Shown: piece after piece, positions 24,011 through 35,672 of the stretch
Position numbering within the stretch: position 1 is the stretch's first letter
Layout of the letters: each line of letters opens with the position of its first letter
Assembly: GCF_964340395.1 (NCBI RefSeq)
Contig: NC_135556.1
Coordinates: forward strand, 1,996,001-2,060,000
Direction of reading: 5' to 3'
DNA length: 64,000 nucleotides
Source: Glandiceps talaboti
Taxonomy: Eukaryota; Hemichordata; Enteropneusta; Spengelidae
Position numbers and translations under genes: made by a program
The notes under the pieces: generated by a model
Told to the model about the DNA's origin: nothing
Databases searched by the model: none
What the model saw: the letters and a program-made list of their open reading frames with translations, nothing else

Positions 24011-26877
24011 TGTATTGTTGTTTTTACCTAATTATATCTTTGCATCAAGTCATTCTTTAGCCCATTTTTTCAGTCAAGCGAGCACACTGGTGTTTTTTCA
24101 TTTATTTTATTGCTTATTTTATGCAAAAATGTACTTCAATGTGTGAATAACATGACATGTTTTGGTTGAAATTATGGCATTTCTATTACTATCTATTTCT
24201 AATACATATTTTATGCGATGTTGTGTTTCAACATATAACTTACATTTTTGGCAGAAAATTAGATGTATCAACATTTGTTATTTCTATTAGAAGTACATTG
24301 TATGCTGTGCAATGTGTCAACAAGCAAATGTTGGGCTTTGGCTGTCAGTAACTTGTGATAGATTTGTTCGACTTACACCCCTCCCCCCCCCAAAAAAAAA
24401 AAAAAGAAAAAAAAAAGAAAAGAAATGAAAAAACAACAACAATCCAGTAGTAATCAATTGCTAATACAAGTATTTCACAGTGGGTAGATGCATGATACAT
24501 ATTCCACATGCACTCTACATGTACATAGACTCTACAGACATCCATAAATAGGACTGTTGGCTTTCAAAGCTGAAAGACAGACAGCATATATTAAATTACA
24601 GACCATAATCAAGATAAGTGTACTATTACTCTATGGTTGGCACAGTGTGCAATTGAATCATATAATCATTGGAGTCAGTGAACACATAGCAAGGAATATA
24701 CTCCTCAATTCTTCTTATAACTTACATTGTATATATTAGGAACTCCCATTCAAGAAAAGGCCAGGTTTTATTTGTACGGTATTTACAAATCAATAATTAC
24801 AAAACTGGATTGGGAAGCTGTGTTTTTATGTGACTGAACAGTTAATTTATAATACTATAATTTTTAACACTAATTACATGTAGGCTTTCCAAGTAGTTAT
24901 TCAAAGTACCTTTTTTTCCTAAGTAGTTTACAAATAGTAAACCAGCATCCTGATTTATCTATACTTAAGACATTACATGTCCTTCTGTACCCTGTATTTT
25001 GTGTAGGCTTTTGCCTACATGTATATGGTATAAATTTACACAGAAGGGAAATTATTACCATCCATAAAATATGAATCACTGGGGGAAAAACCTGGGAATT
25101 ATGCTATTGTTTACATTCTTACTAACTGTGTTTGAACAGTTTGTACAAGTACACTGCATGTAAATAATTGATGAACTGCTATGTCTGTGAGTACAACATA
25201 CATGTACTGTATTTAATAAGAATATATTGAGTAATTGCCATATTAATGTAGCTAGTGTTACAACTATTTCATGTTAATATTCAATATTTTACATTCCACA
25301 ATGTAATCTGACAATATATAACAACCTATAGTATTTCATATAAGATATATCTTTATATTACTTACCAGTGGACATCCATGAGTTGAACAAGAATTTTGGA
25401 ATTTAACCAGCACTGGTGTGAAGATCATGACATAGGAGTATTTGTGTGAGATCCTAACAGTGCAGTAGAACGTGTGATTACATCAGTTTGCATAGAATGC
25501 ATGGAAATGAACAACAATAGAACTGATATTAGAAGTAGAATGACTTCACTATTGATAGAATGACCTATGTCACTGCTAATATGGGAGATATGTACCATTC
25601 ATTGTACTTTGGAGAATACCAAGACTGATTTGCAGTTGTACTATACTATACTGTGCATGCTGTCAGCCCATATCATGACAGCAGACACGGAGCTATAGCA
25701 AGCCACAGGTGTCTAAGTCCACAGAAAGTAGACTCTTTATGAGTGAAACTATTTTTTTTATTTACATTTTGTATGGTATTATGTGCAACCACTATTATTT
25801 TATTTACATTCTGTAATTTATAATTAGCAAAATTACCATTTTATTAAGGTAGCAGTAAAGGCTATTTTTCTCCCCTTTCTTTGTTGTGTAAAAAAATCAT
25901 AAAAAATGTCAGAATAAAGATATTGCAACCAAACTCGCAGCAAACATCCTTCTTGATATGATTGTTTTAGGAGTATTATCATTTTGCGTTTCTTTATGAT
26001 TAATAAAATATGACACCAGTAAATATGAAAAATAAATATTTTTTAATATTTTCATTTCGATCTTGGAAACTACATGATCTTTTAATCATTTCTTTGCATT
26101 TATCAATCAATTGTTCTTTGCATTTATATATTCCTTATAAAATTTTCTCGGTGGTTTTTGTCGATATCTATCATCGTTTTTTTTTTTAATGAATTTTTAA
26201 AACTGTAAATCTCGGTAAAAAATGAGTGCTACTTTGGCGACACCTTGTTGTCGAAGTATACCTGCTACGTCGAAAAACCACAGAGAGAAATTTTTTATAA
26301 TCACGTTTTATCGACCAAAAAAGGTTTCATTCCATTGCCATGAGAAACAACGTAGATCAAAAGCTTTGAAAAGGGGATACAAAGGGTGAACAATGACTTT
26401 TTTTGTGTATTTTTAGCATTTTTTACAGTACCTCTTTTGCTCTAATTCGCTGGTGTGTTTGGCATTCTGACATGTTAAGACCCTCTAGTGAATGTAAAGA
26501 TTATCAATATGGCGTGTCCTTGATTGTATGGTGTAGAAAAGCACTCAAGCAAGACAAGTGTCAAATGCCTACCAGAATGTGACTAGGCTAAGGGGTCGTA
26601 AACAATAGACACTACACTGCGCATGCGTAGAGTCCTTTCACTAGCGAGTTCTTTAGTAACGTATACCACATGGTACGCTTACACTAAATGCTCAAAGAAA
26701 TCATTATTTTACCAAGATTCGCCACTCAATATCAAAATGGTTTGCTCAGTAAGTAAGATAGAGAAGGTAAGAACAAGCATGAAGGCTCTGTCTGAGTTTT
26801 AGCATCTGAGAAAAATAAGGAAAAGTCATCGAGGACTGATACCTCCTTCAGAGAGCTACATGCAACACCATGTACCA
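24011..26877. other. Largely unique AT-rich interval
   Basis: Holds a C8/A-rich low-complexity tract (about 24376-24425) and one candidate minus-strand exon (25366-25453). A plus-strand polypyrimidine acceptor-like site (CCCATTTTTTCAG, near 24078) leads to a frame of about 30 codons with no partner donor. Nothing else can be supported. Confidence 0.4.
25366..25453 (-). CDS. Weak candidate internal exon
   Basis: On the minus strand CTACTGCACTGTTAG precedes 88 bp ending CCACTG and the consensus donor GTAAGT. Two frames are closed. The third (one leading base, then ISHKYSYVMIFTPVLVKF and 11 more residues) is open and ends in phase 0. No domain is recognised. It could be chance, since an 88-bp open stretch is not rare; the donor is the main support. 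Confidence 0.25.
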
Positions 26878-27813
26878 ACAAGCCATTGAGAATGACATAG
26901 TCCCCGCTATGATTGGGTTTTAAGGAATTAGCACTACTCTGATCATTCAACAACACTTGTGAACCTAAATCAAACAGACTTAGATATGTTGTGTCTGCTT
27001 GTCGGACATGGAACATGCCTACAACAATAAAGGATTGGTCGGGTATGGGGGATCATATCAATATGAAAATGGATATGCAAATGTATGTCATAGAACACAG
27101 TCCTATCTGAGTTATGGCTTTGGACATTGAAAAATTGCAAACAAAGTGGCTGCCAGGCAGCCATATTGGATCGTATCACAACAACAATCAATCTGCACAT
27201 ATATGCCATAGAACACTGTCCTAATACCAAATTTGAATGAGATCTGTTCAAGCATGTCTGAGTTATGGCTTTGGACATGGAAAATTTGCAAACAAAATGG
27301 CTGCCAGGCAGCCATATTGGATCGTATCACAATGAAAATGGATATGCACATGTATGTCATAGAACACTGTCCTAATACCAACTTTGAATGAGATCTGTTC
27401 AAGCATGTCTAAGTTATGGCTTTGGACATGAAAATTCACAAACAAAATGGCTGCCAGGCGGCCATATTGGATCGTATCTTGACAACAATGAATATGCACA
27501 TATATGCCATAGAACACTGTCCTAATACCAACTTTGAATGAGATCTGTTCAAGCATGTCTGAGTTATGGCTTTAGACAGGGAAAATTCGCAAACAAAATG
27601 GCTGCTAGGCGGCCATATTGGATCGTATCATAAAACAAATTGACGTGCATATGTATGCCATAGCATGTTGCCCCTGTACCAAGTTTGAAAAAAATCGGTA
27701 CAGGCATCTCCAAGAAACGGCTGCGGACGGGCGGACGGACGGACGGACGGACGCACGGACAGACGGAACCCAATCCATAAGTCCCCGTTCCGGACTTCGT
27801 CCACGGGGACTAA
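26878..27813 (+). mobile_element. Family-1 HINE-like element inside the right inverted-duplication arm
   Basis: It has a normal left end (ACAAGCCATTGAGAATGAC), about four core units, an expanded GGACGGACGGAC microsatellite (27724-27760) and the 3' hairpin ending GGGGACTAA. Core units 1 and 2 from the right, including the CTTGACAACAATGAATATGC variant, match those of the copy at 430-1441 in order. Another unit (ACAACAACAATCAATCTGC) also matches, but one extra unit sits between them. The copies are therefore the same insertion duplicated, with later gain or loss of core units. Confidence 0.8.
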
Positions 27814-28242
27814 CAACAAGCTCTGGAACTTGAAGCGAAAAAGAAACTCTAACACCCAGTATGTGTGACATCAAACTCAGTTCAATACACATAGTAAAAG
27901 CATAATTTTGATTCGACAGTTTTGTACAAATAAACATGTCTTCTGTCAAATTAGTTAGTTTTTGGTAGTCGTGTCTTTGCTGACATGACGTACGTGCCAC
28001 TGTCCACATATACCATATACGTATCTCAGCCTCTCTGTAAATTGCTGTTGACATTCATTTCACTCAGAATAACACAATAAAAACGTCTTGAATTGTTCAC
28101 GATAGTTTAAATAATATCGATATCGACAGACGTCATTGACAAACAAATTTGTCGCTAGACAAAAACTAGACTTGATTGATATATCGCTACCACGTAGTAG
28201 TAGAGTACGCTCGACTTCGGAGCAAGTCGCTGTACTCGAAGG
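27814..28242. repeat. Right arm of the long inverted duplication (partner 1-429)
   Basis: Reverse complement of 1-429 with few differences. Beyond 28242 the sequence (CCGGCCCGATCGGGGAGG) cannot be compared because the partner lies off the window. Confidence 0.9.
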
Positions 28243-29150
28243 CCGGCCCGATCGGGGAGGAGTACACATGGAAGCACATGTCGTGTGATTGTATGTTGAC
28301 GAGTCTATGCCAATTGTTTTTGGTAAATACAGATGGATTTCGTAAATAGGACAAGTTTAATATTCATCATCAAAGAGCTTTAGCCGTTCATACATTCAAG
28401 GGGTGTGGATAGAAAATCATTGAAAGATCTTGAACACAAGAAATCGCGTACTTGTACAGTGCAAGGTCACCGGAAGTACCGTACTTTGAGTGACTCTCGT
28501 ACATGTAGTTTTGACTTGCAATTGTGAATTTAGTTTGCTGTCAATTTACCTCATACTGTCAAAAACTGAGTAATGTGTCCCACATGATGAAATATTTTGC
28601 CATCCGTTAAAAGCAATTTTCGCGTTTTCAAATTTGTGTTACGATCAAAGCAACCTAAATATGAATCATTGAAATTTGAATGCGTAAACACGTAACCTTT
28701 GGACTCCAAGATTTGGGCTAGTAATTGTGCAACGTGACACATTAGTATTACGCAGCGAATAAGTTTTTCTTTTTATATCCGATGACAGTTTCATTTACAA
28801 ATTGTTTTAGAGTGGTGTTCTGAAATGCCGTCAGATTATTATTACAGTTTACAAATGTACACCATCGTTTGAAGGACTTTACTATAGGCGTGGATGTATT
28901 CCCCATTTCCCTCGTAGAGGGCGTATCAAACAAGAACAGGTATATATATGTACCACAGGCCAAAGAAACTGACTAGTCCCTGAGATGTGTTTGAAAATGT
29001 TTGTCACGAGTTGACAAGTGTCCTGGTTCAATGGTTGGAGAGCTACTAGCAGGTTGAACAGTACACTCAACCTTGTGCATCATATCCCTGCCAAGAATTT
29101 TTTCCCCTAGCAGCAATGGTCCGTCTTTTTTTTTCCATCACCCAGAATGA
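28243..29150. other. Unique interval with no gene recognised
   Basis: Several short minus-strand frames exist but none has splice or domain support. Confidence 0.4.
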
Positions 29151-30087
29151 TCTAATGTGACTGGGATACCAGAGTGACAGAGAACGATCTAATCTGACTG
29201 GAATACCAGAGTGACAGAGAATGGTCTAATCTGAATGGAATACAAGAGTGACAGAGAATGGTCTAATCTGAATGGAATACAAGAGTGACAGAGAACGATC
29301 TAATCTGAATGGAATACACGAGTGACAGAGAACGATCTAATCTGAATGGAATACAAGAGTGACAGAGAACGATTAATCTGAATGGAATAAAAGAGTGACA
29401 GAGAACGATCTAATCTGAATGGAATACAAGAGTGACAGAGAACGATCTAATATGACTGGAATACAAGAGTGACAGAGAACGATCTAATCTGAATGGAATA
29501 CAAGAGTGACAGAGAACGATTAATCTGAATGGAATACAAGAGTGACAGAGAATGGTCTAATCTGAATGGAATAAAAGAGTGACAGAGAACGATCTAATCT
29601 GAATGGAATACCAGAGTGACAGAGAACGATTAATCTGACTGGAATACAAGAGTGACAGAGAACGATTAATCTGAATGGAATACAAGAGTGACAGAGAACG
29701 ATTAATCTGAATGGAATACCAGAGTGACAGAGAACGATTAATCTGACTGGAATACAAGAGTGACAGAGAACGATCTAATCTGAATGGAATACCAGAGTGA
29801 CAGAGAACGATCTAATCTGACTGGAATACCAGAGTGACAGAGAACGATCTAATCTGACTGGAATACCAGAGTGACAGAGAACGATTAATCTGACTGGAAT
29901 ACAAGAGTGACAGAGAACGATCTAATATGACTGGAATACAAGAGTGACAGAGAACGATCTAATCTGAATGGAATACAAGAGTGACAGAGAACGATCTAAT
30001 CTGAATGGAATACAAGAGTGACAGAGAACGATTAATCTGACTGGAATACAAGAGTGACAGAGAACGATTAATCTGAATGGAATACCT
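29151..30087. repeat. Minisatellite, 35/37-bp unit, about 25 copies
   Basis: The unit holds GAGTGACAGAGAACGATCTA and ATCTGAATGGAATACAA. A two-base deletion (GATTAATC for GATCTAATC) defines the 35-bp form; both forms alternate in short blocks. Confidence 0.95.
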
Positions 30088-30811
30088 TGTCCTTTCATGA
30101 GCAACTGAGAGCTATCTGATCCAAGCAACTTAATTAGGTGATTGAAAGAACAATCTGAGCTACATCCTAAATGAGTGATCTCTGCAGTAATAACTTCTTC
30201 ACATCTTTCTAATACACTCCTGTCTCTACATCAATACAGACAGGAGATTATTCAAATACCACTCTCTATATACTAACCTAAGGCATTACATGGCCTTTAT
30301 TCTACTCTCAATCATTTGACTTCCACTAGTTACCACACAATGATGCTGAATGTACACTCATCCATCAAGTCTACATGTACATCTATCAGTAACAACCCTG
30401 ATTTCACCATCAGTTACACAATTATTGTGCTACACACACCATTTTCTTGAGTCCATTTGTTCAATCATGATTTATCACAGTTGTACAGAATTACAGTACA
30501 GTATTATTTGTTCATGTATTCCTTTCAGCTGTGACTTCAAAACAAACAACCTATTGGTCAGAATAGCTCCGCTGCTTTGTTTTTTTCAGTTTTTTTCACT
30601 TCATATATGTATGTAGAAGTGGTTCTGCCAGCTTTCCACTATGCGGTTTTGTCTTAGCAAAGTAACTAATATAAAGTGGTTAATGGTTTCATATGATGAC
30701 TCACACACACTTTAAAACGCATTTCACACATTGAATATTGAACATTTATAATATAGTTATCATTTTACAAAAATTCTATTTTTTCGCCTAATTTCAACTT
30801 CTTTAACTGTA
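30088..30811. other. Spacer between two minisatellites, no gene seen
   Basis: AT-rich. The frame at 30350-30616 is unsupported. Confidence 0.4.
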
Positions 30812-31791
30812 CATTACAATGTCAACCTACAGGCTATATGGAATCACAGACTGTCTATCAACTGTATGTTACAATGTTAACCTACAGGCTATATGGAATC
30901 ATAGACTGTCTATCAACTGTACATTACAATGTTAACCTACAGGCTACATGGAATCATAGACTGTCTATCAACTGTACATTACAATGTTAACCTACAGGCT
31001 ATATGGAATCATAGACTGTCTATCAACTGTACATTACAATGTTAACCTACAGGCTACATGGAATCATAGACTGTCTATCAACTGTACATTACAATGTTAA
31101 CCTACAGGCTACATGGAATCATAGACTGTCTATCAACTGTATGTTACAATGTCAACCTACCGGCTACATGGAATCACAGACTGTCTATCAACTGTACATT
31201 ACAATGTTAACCTACAGGCTACATGGAATCATAGACTGTCTATCAAATGTATGTTATAATGTTAACCTACAGGCTATATGGAATCATAGACTGTCTATCA
31301 ACTGTATGTTACAATGTCAACCTACAGGCTACATGGAATCACAGACTGTCTATCAACTGTACATTACAATGTTAACCTACAGGCTACATGGAATCACAGA
31401 CTGTCTATCAACTGTACATTACAATGTTAACCTACAGGCTACATGGAATCATAGACTGTCTATCAACTGTACATTACAATGTTAACCTACAGGCTACATG
31501 GAATCATAGACTGTCTATCAACTGTACATTACAATGTCAACCTACAGGCTACATGGAATCACAGACTGTCTATCAACTGTACATTACAATGTTAACCTAC
31601 AGGCTATATGGAATCATAGACTGTCTATCAACTGTACATTACAATGTTAACCTACAGGCTATATGGAATCATAGACTGTCTATCAACTGTACATTACAAT
31701 GTTAACCTACAGGCTACATGGAATCACAGACTGTCTATCAACTGTATGTTACAATGTTAACCTACAGGCTACACGGAATCACAGACTGTCT
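30812..31791. repeat. Minisatellite, 55-bp unit, about 18 copies
   Basis: The unit holds CTGTCTATCAACTGTACATT, ACAATGTTAACCTACAGGCT and ACATGGAATCATAGA. Because the period is not a multiple of three, open frames across it cycle through three translations; they are not evidence of a gene. Confidence 0.95.
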
Positions 31792-32256
31792 ATGATTGAA
31801 TACATAATCATGATCACACCATATGATCAGAAATCCTGTTATTTGCAACATTTTGATTCGAAGTAAACAATCAAATAAACAAGCAAAACAATATTCCACA
31901 ACTTTCCACAGGTTTTTCTTCAGTTTTCCAGTGGTATTTGTATTGGTTTTGGCCATTTTCCAGGGGTGTTGACTACTAAAGCATACTTTATTGAATGACA
32001 TCTAATTGTCTGATATGGATGCGATGAAATTAAAAAGGGTTCCCATAATATGTCACAAAACATTTTAAAGACAATGGACACTATGCCAGATGTTGGTTTC
32101 AAAAGCATTATACATTTGGCTATTATAGCAAACTTTTCATAGGTGCTCAAATATGAGTTTACATTGTATATGCTCACTAAACTTATTCCTATCAACATTA
32201 GCTTAACCAATTCATCACAATCTTTTGACAACATTTCTTTGTAACCTTTGTCATGT

Positions 32257-32275
32257 TTTATTGCATCAGTTTATT
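32257..32275 (-). terminator. Two poly(A) signals downstream of the terminal exon
   Basis: AATAAA on the minus strand at 32257-32262 and again at 32270-32275, about 80-100 bases beyond the stop codon at 32355-32357. Confidence 0.4.
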
Positions 32276-32354
32276 TTTTCTGGATATTAAAATTGATACA
32301 GTTGTGCAAACCTCTGGTTGCAGGCTAAGATTAATGGAATTCTAAACCTCTGTT

Positions 32355-32441
32355 CTACCCCGTATCTAGTCGTTTTGTCTGGCTATTGCATTGATCGTGT
32401 AAGATTGAGTTGCAGCATTCGTCATCTAATTTAGACATATC
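32355..32441 (-). CDS. Candidate terminal coding exon, possibly of the helix-hairpin-helix gene
   Basis: On the minus strand a strong acceptor (TTTAATTTGTTTTTCAG) precedes 87 bp that are open only in phase 0. They read DMSKLDDECCNSILHDQ and then CNSQTKRLDTG before TAG. Phase 0 is exactly what exon 41657-42112 leaves, and two poly(A) signals follow. Together with the exons at 57994-58101 and 41657-42112 this would give a protein of about 216 residues. The link across 9.2 kb is inference from phase, strand and order; an alternative is a separate gene. Cysteine content (CC, C) is notable but forms no recognised motif. Confidence 0.5.
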   Translation of the reverse strand, partial: DMSKLDDECCNSILHDQCNSQTKRLDTG

Positions 32442-33646
32442 CTGAAAAACAAATTAAAAACTAAAGTTTGTCTCTCATTATTGTACAGCTTGACCTGACT
32501 AGTCACCTAAAACAATTTTTTTCTTCAAAATTTTGAAGAAATTACATTCATCCCTTGCATCTCAATGTTTATGTATGAACGCCATGTGTTGTTGAACATC
32601 AGTATTTCTCAACTCAACTTGACCATTTAGGAATGTTACTATACTGATAAACATAAGAGAGTAGTTCAGAACAAATAAACAAATACCATTTATCAATGAC
32701 ATAAAAGTCAAAAACTGTACTTCCACAATCTGGAAATTGAAATGCACTTCCCTAGGCCCTAGTATTGCCATGGGTGAGCTTGTAGTATGTCGACCTGTGT
32801 ACCAAACTTGTAACAATTTCTAATTGTGGTTGGTGACGCTTTGATACTCACTAAAACATTACAATAATCTTGCTATCAGACCTACTGTTACCTCGGGACT
32901 GTTACAATATTACGTCACTGAAATGACAACTGGAGTAGCAATACACAAGATCAAAACAAACATTGCGGTCTGGGTTAACGTGAATTTTGATTCACCACCA
33001 TGGTGAAAGACTTTGAAAATATTTCCGCCATTTCACATTTACGAGTGTAGTGAATCATATGTAGTGAATCATATGGCTTGAGCCATGGATGTATTAGGGA
33101 GACCCTAGTAAATCCATGCTCAAGCACAGACAGAAATTTTGATCAATTAATCATTCAAGATCATTTTCCAGGGTTTTCTTAATAGGAAAATAGTGCCAAT
33201 GACATAACATTGTAGACTGTAAGATACGTCGTGACGTTTCGCCCTCACCGGCCTCCTCTCACACGACTGTACTACTCTGCACTAGTATGTCGGACACTTC
33301 AAAAGATTTGGGCCCCGCCCTGAACTAGCGATTAGAAGGTCATGCAGAGGTCGTCATGTAGATTAGAAATCAAATATGTAGAGTAGCTTGTACGTCAGGC
33401 GATAAGAGCGAATGTTGCCATGGTAATATATGTCAATCACTCGGTCGGCGACATCCGCTCTGGGATTGGACTTGCATAACCAACGATAATACCACCACGT
33501 AAATAAACACACACACATGTGTAGGCCAATATACATTACCAATAATGACCGATAATGACCAATAAAACTAGTTTGAAACTCTCCTAAAATAACGTACTTG
33601 TACTTCAAATTTCCATGTTTAGTTTTGAAATAAATGTAACAGAGTC
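32442..33646. other. Intergenic interval, promoter-like near its right end
   Basis: About 33225-33330 is GC-richer (GTCGTGACG, CACCGGCCTCC, GGGCCCCGCCC) and lies 320-420 bases before the start codon at 33647, so it may hold that gene's promoter. No other coding signal. Confidence 0.35.
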
Positions 33647-34227
33647 ATGGATGACGGCAAAACGCCAACAAAGTCCACGATCGCCACATTCAAACTTACG
33701 TGTACGGAGTGTGCCGTCTGTGGTGTACAATTACACCCTAAAAAAGGCGATCCGTGTTCCCTACAGAAGATCGTTTCACGTCCTATTTACGTGACTTATT
33801 TTGTGTCCCGTTACGAAAAGACCATGAACGTGCTGGGGTTTGCAAGTTGTGTTTCGACCACGTACATCGTAGAATGAAGTTAGACAAGCTTGAGCACGAT
33901 TTAAAGTCGCGAGGGGGTGTTCTGCCGAATGTCACCATCCGAACTAGTCCTGCTTGCATACGGAGGAATTCGGGACTCGATTCTGACAATTGTCCCTCCC
34001 CCTCCTTAGAGTCAAGTCAGTAATACAGACTCGTGCACCGTCATGGAAGCAGGACTAGAGTCAAGTCAGTAATACAGACTCGTGCACCGTCATGGAAGCA
34101 GGACTACATCCGAACAAAAAGGCAAGCGAAGATGTCTTCGCCATCGGTCGCACCAACAACGAAGAAATCAGACATTCTCTCTGCTTCTCTTTCAACACTA
34201 TTCCAAATTCATGGGAAGACTTCGTAA
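33647..34227 (+). pseudogene. Zinc-binding (paired CxxC) protein fragment, frame disrupted
   Basis: The frame from ATG 33647 reads MDDGKTPTKS and reaches CTECAVCGVQLHPKK. It then loses sense after a run of six A (about 33739-33744). From about 33745 a different frame continues naturally: RFTSYLRDLFCVPL, then CKLCFDH and RRMKLDKLEHDLKSR. A one-base length change in the A run would explain the switch. CxxC...CxxC followed by a basic helix resembles the N-terminal zinc-binding (ZAD-like) modules seen in many invertebrate uncharacterised proteins. The second frame stops at 34021-34023, inside the first copy of a 49-bp tandem duplication, and the same frame reopens to 34227 (VKSVIQTRAPSWKQ, MSSPSVAPTTKKSD). 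It is either a decaying gene, a first exon with assembly errors, or a retro-fragment. Confidence 0.5.
34007..34104. repeat. Exact 49-bp tandem duplication inside the zinc-binding fragment
   Basis: TAGAGTCAAGTCAGTAATAC and the next 29 bases occur twice back to back (34007-34055, 34056-34104). Since 49 is not a multiple of three, each copy is read in a different frame. Confidence 0.9.
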
Positions 34228-34589
34228 TGGCATTCACGACAGACATTTTGCTGGTAACTCGACGTACTTTGCTAAATGCTTTAATATAATAGGTCAAACT
34301 GAGAACGTAATCGGGTATACATTACATTGTGTACACATGATAAGATACAAGACGGTTGTGGGCGGAATGTATGCTAATATCGGTGACGCAATTTTTGATT
34401 ACGTCGCCAGCGAAATTAAAATAAATTAACATCAAAGTGTCATTTAACGGCCTCTAATCGTGTGCATGCCTGTGATTGGCCGCAACCAGTTCTGGTTGGA
34501 AACGCTGGGAAGAGTCCAGTTCGATACAGACGTGTTAGGGGTTGGCCGATGGTTGAGGGCGCACCGTCACGGCGTACCTTACAGACTAA
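34228..34589. other. Interval between the zinc-binding fragment and a family-2 element
   Basis: GC-richer than average near 34450-34580. Overlapping open frames in several phases; none recognised. Confidence 0.35.
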
Positions 34590-35672
34590 TAACATTGTAG
34601 CACAACTGTACAGTTTTAAAAATAGCCCCAATGGCACTGAGGCACAACTGTACAGTTTTTAAAAATGTTTTCCCATATGCTGATCCATGCTGGGTATAGG
34701 TGTTCATTTGCTGAATGATTATCCATACATTACTGAATGTTTATTCATTTGTCTATTTATCCCTGTTATCTTTGCAATACTGTATATGTGATCACTTGGC
34801 TGTTGCTATGGGTGTGGTCTTGTTGCTAGGCATATTTGCATACATTTTTTGAATGTTTGTTCACTTGTCTAAGAATCCGTTATTCTTTTGAAATATGCCA
34901 CCATTTAGCTGTTGCTATGGGCATGGTTGCTAGGGATATTTGCATACAGTGTTTGAATGTTTACTCACCTACCAGATGATGTTGTTATTTACCCAAAATA
35001 TACTGTCATTTGGTTGTTTCTAAGGGTGTGGTCATGGTTGCTAGGGCCAATTGTGACAAAATATTTTGAAGCAAACCTGCATAATAACATTTCTAGAAAC
35101 ACCTCACCAAGTTTCAGTCTCACTGACCTAGTACTTTTTGAGATACAAATTTTTGACCAAAATTCACATTTTACACCTATTTTGCATATTACTGATGAAA
35201 TCATTATATGCCAATATTTCTTCATCTATATACCTCAGGTGCATTTCCTTTAACTTTTAGCCAAATCTGCTCAGTAGTTTTTATAATTAAAGATTTTTGA
35301 CCACAAAGAGACATTTTTAGCTCTAATTTGCATATCACTTATGGGATCATCATGTTGTGAACAATTCTTTATATAAGCACCCTAAAAGAATGTTCCCACC
35401 AACTTTCAGACCGATACACTTTTTGACCAAAAATCGAATTTTCTGACCCAAATCACACATGGGTGGTAAGATCATTTGGATTTGAACAATTTCCCAACTA
35501 GACACTAAAGGTAATATACCCACCAAATATCACGGCAATCGGTTCAGCGTTATTTTACTTTAAGTTGTTTTTACATGCATGCACACACACGCACGCACGC
35601 ACGCACGTACGCGTGCACACACAGACACAAACACACACACACACTGAACCTTATCAGTTCAGTTGTGAGCTA
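34590..35672 (+). mobile_element. Family-2 HINE-like element
   Basis: It begins with GTAGCACAACTGTACAG, which occurs twice (about 34597 and 34641). Two to three core units follow (TTGGCTGTTGCTATGGG at about 34796), then the TTTTTGACCAAAA / TTTTGCATATTACTGATG segment. A CACACACGCACG microsatellite and CTGAACCTTATCAGTTCAG (5-bp stem) lead to GTTGTGAGCTAA. The terminal CAGTTGTG is the inverse of the left CACAACTG. Confidence 0.7.
35576..35644. repeat. Alternating purine-pyrimidine tract (CA/CG)
   Basis: CATGCATGCACACACACGCA followed by CGCACGCACGTACGCGTGCA is almost strictly alternating, with CG steps, so Z-DNA-prone. Confidence 0.6.

Noticed and set aside
26732-27016. 94-codon minus-strand frame
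   Set aside because: Half of it is the left end of a family-1 element (the same peptide appears at 53236-53520), so it is not an independent gene.
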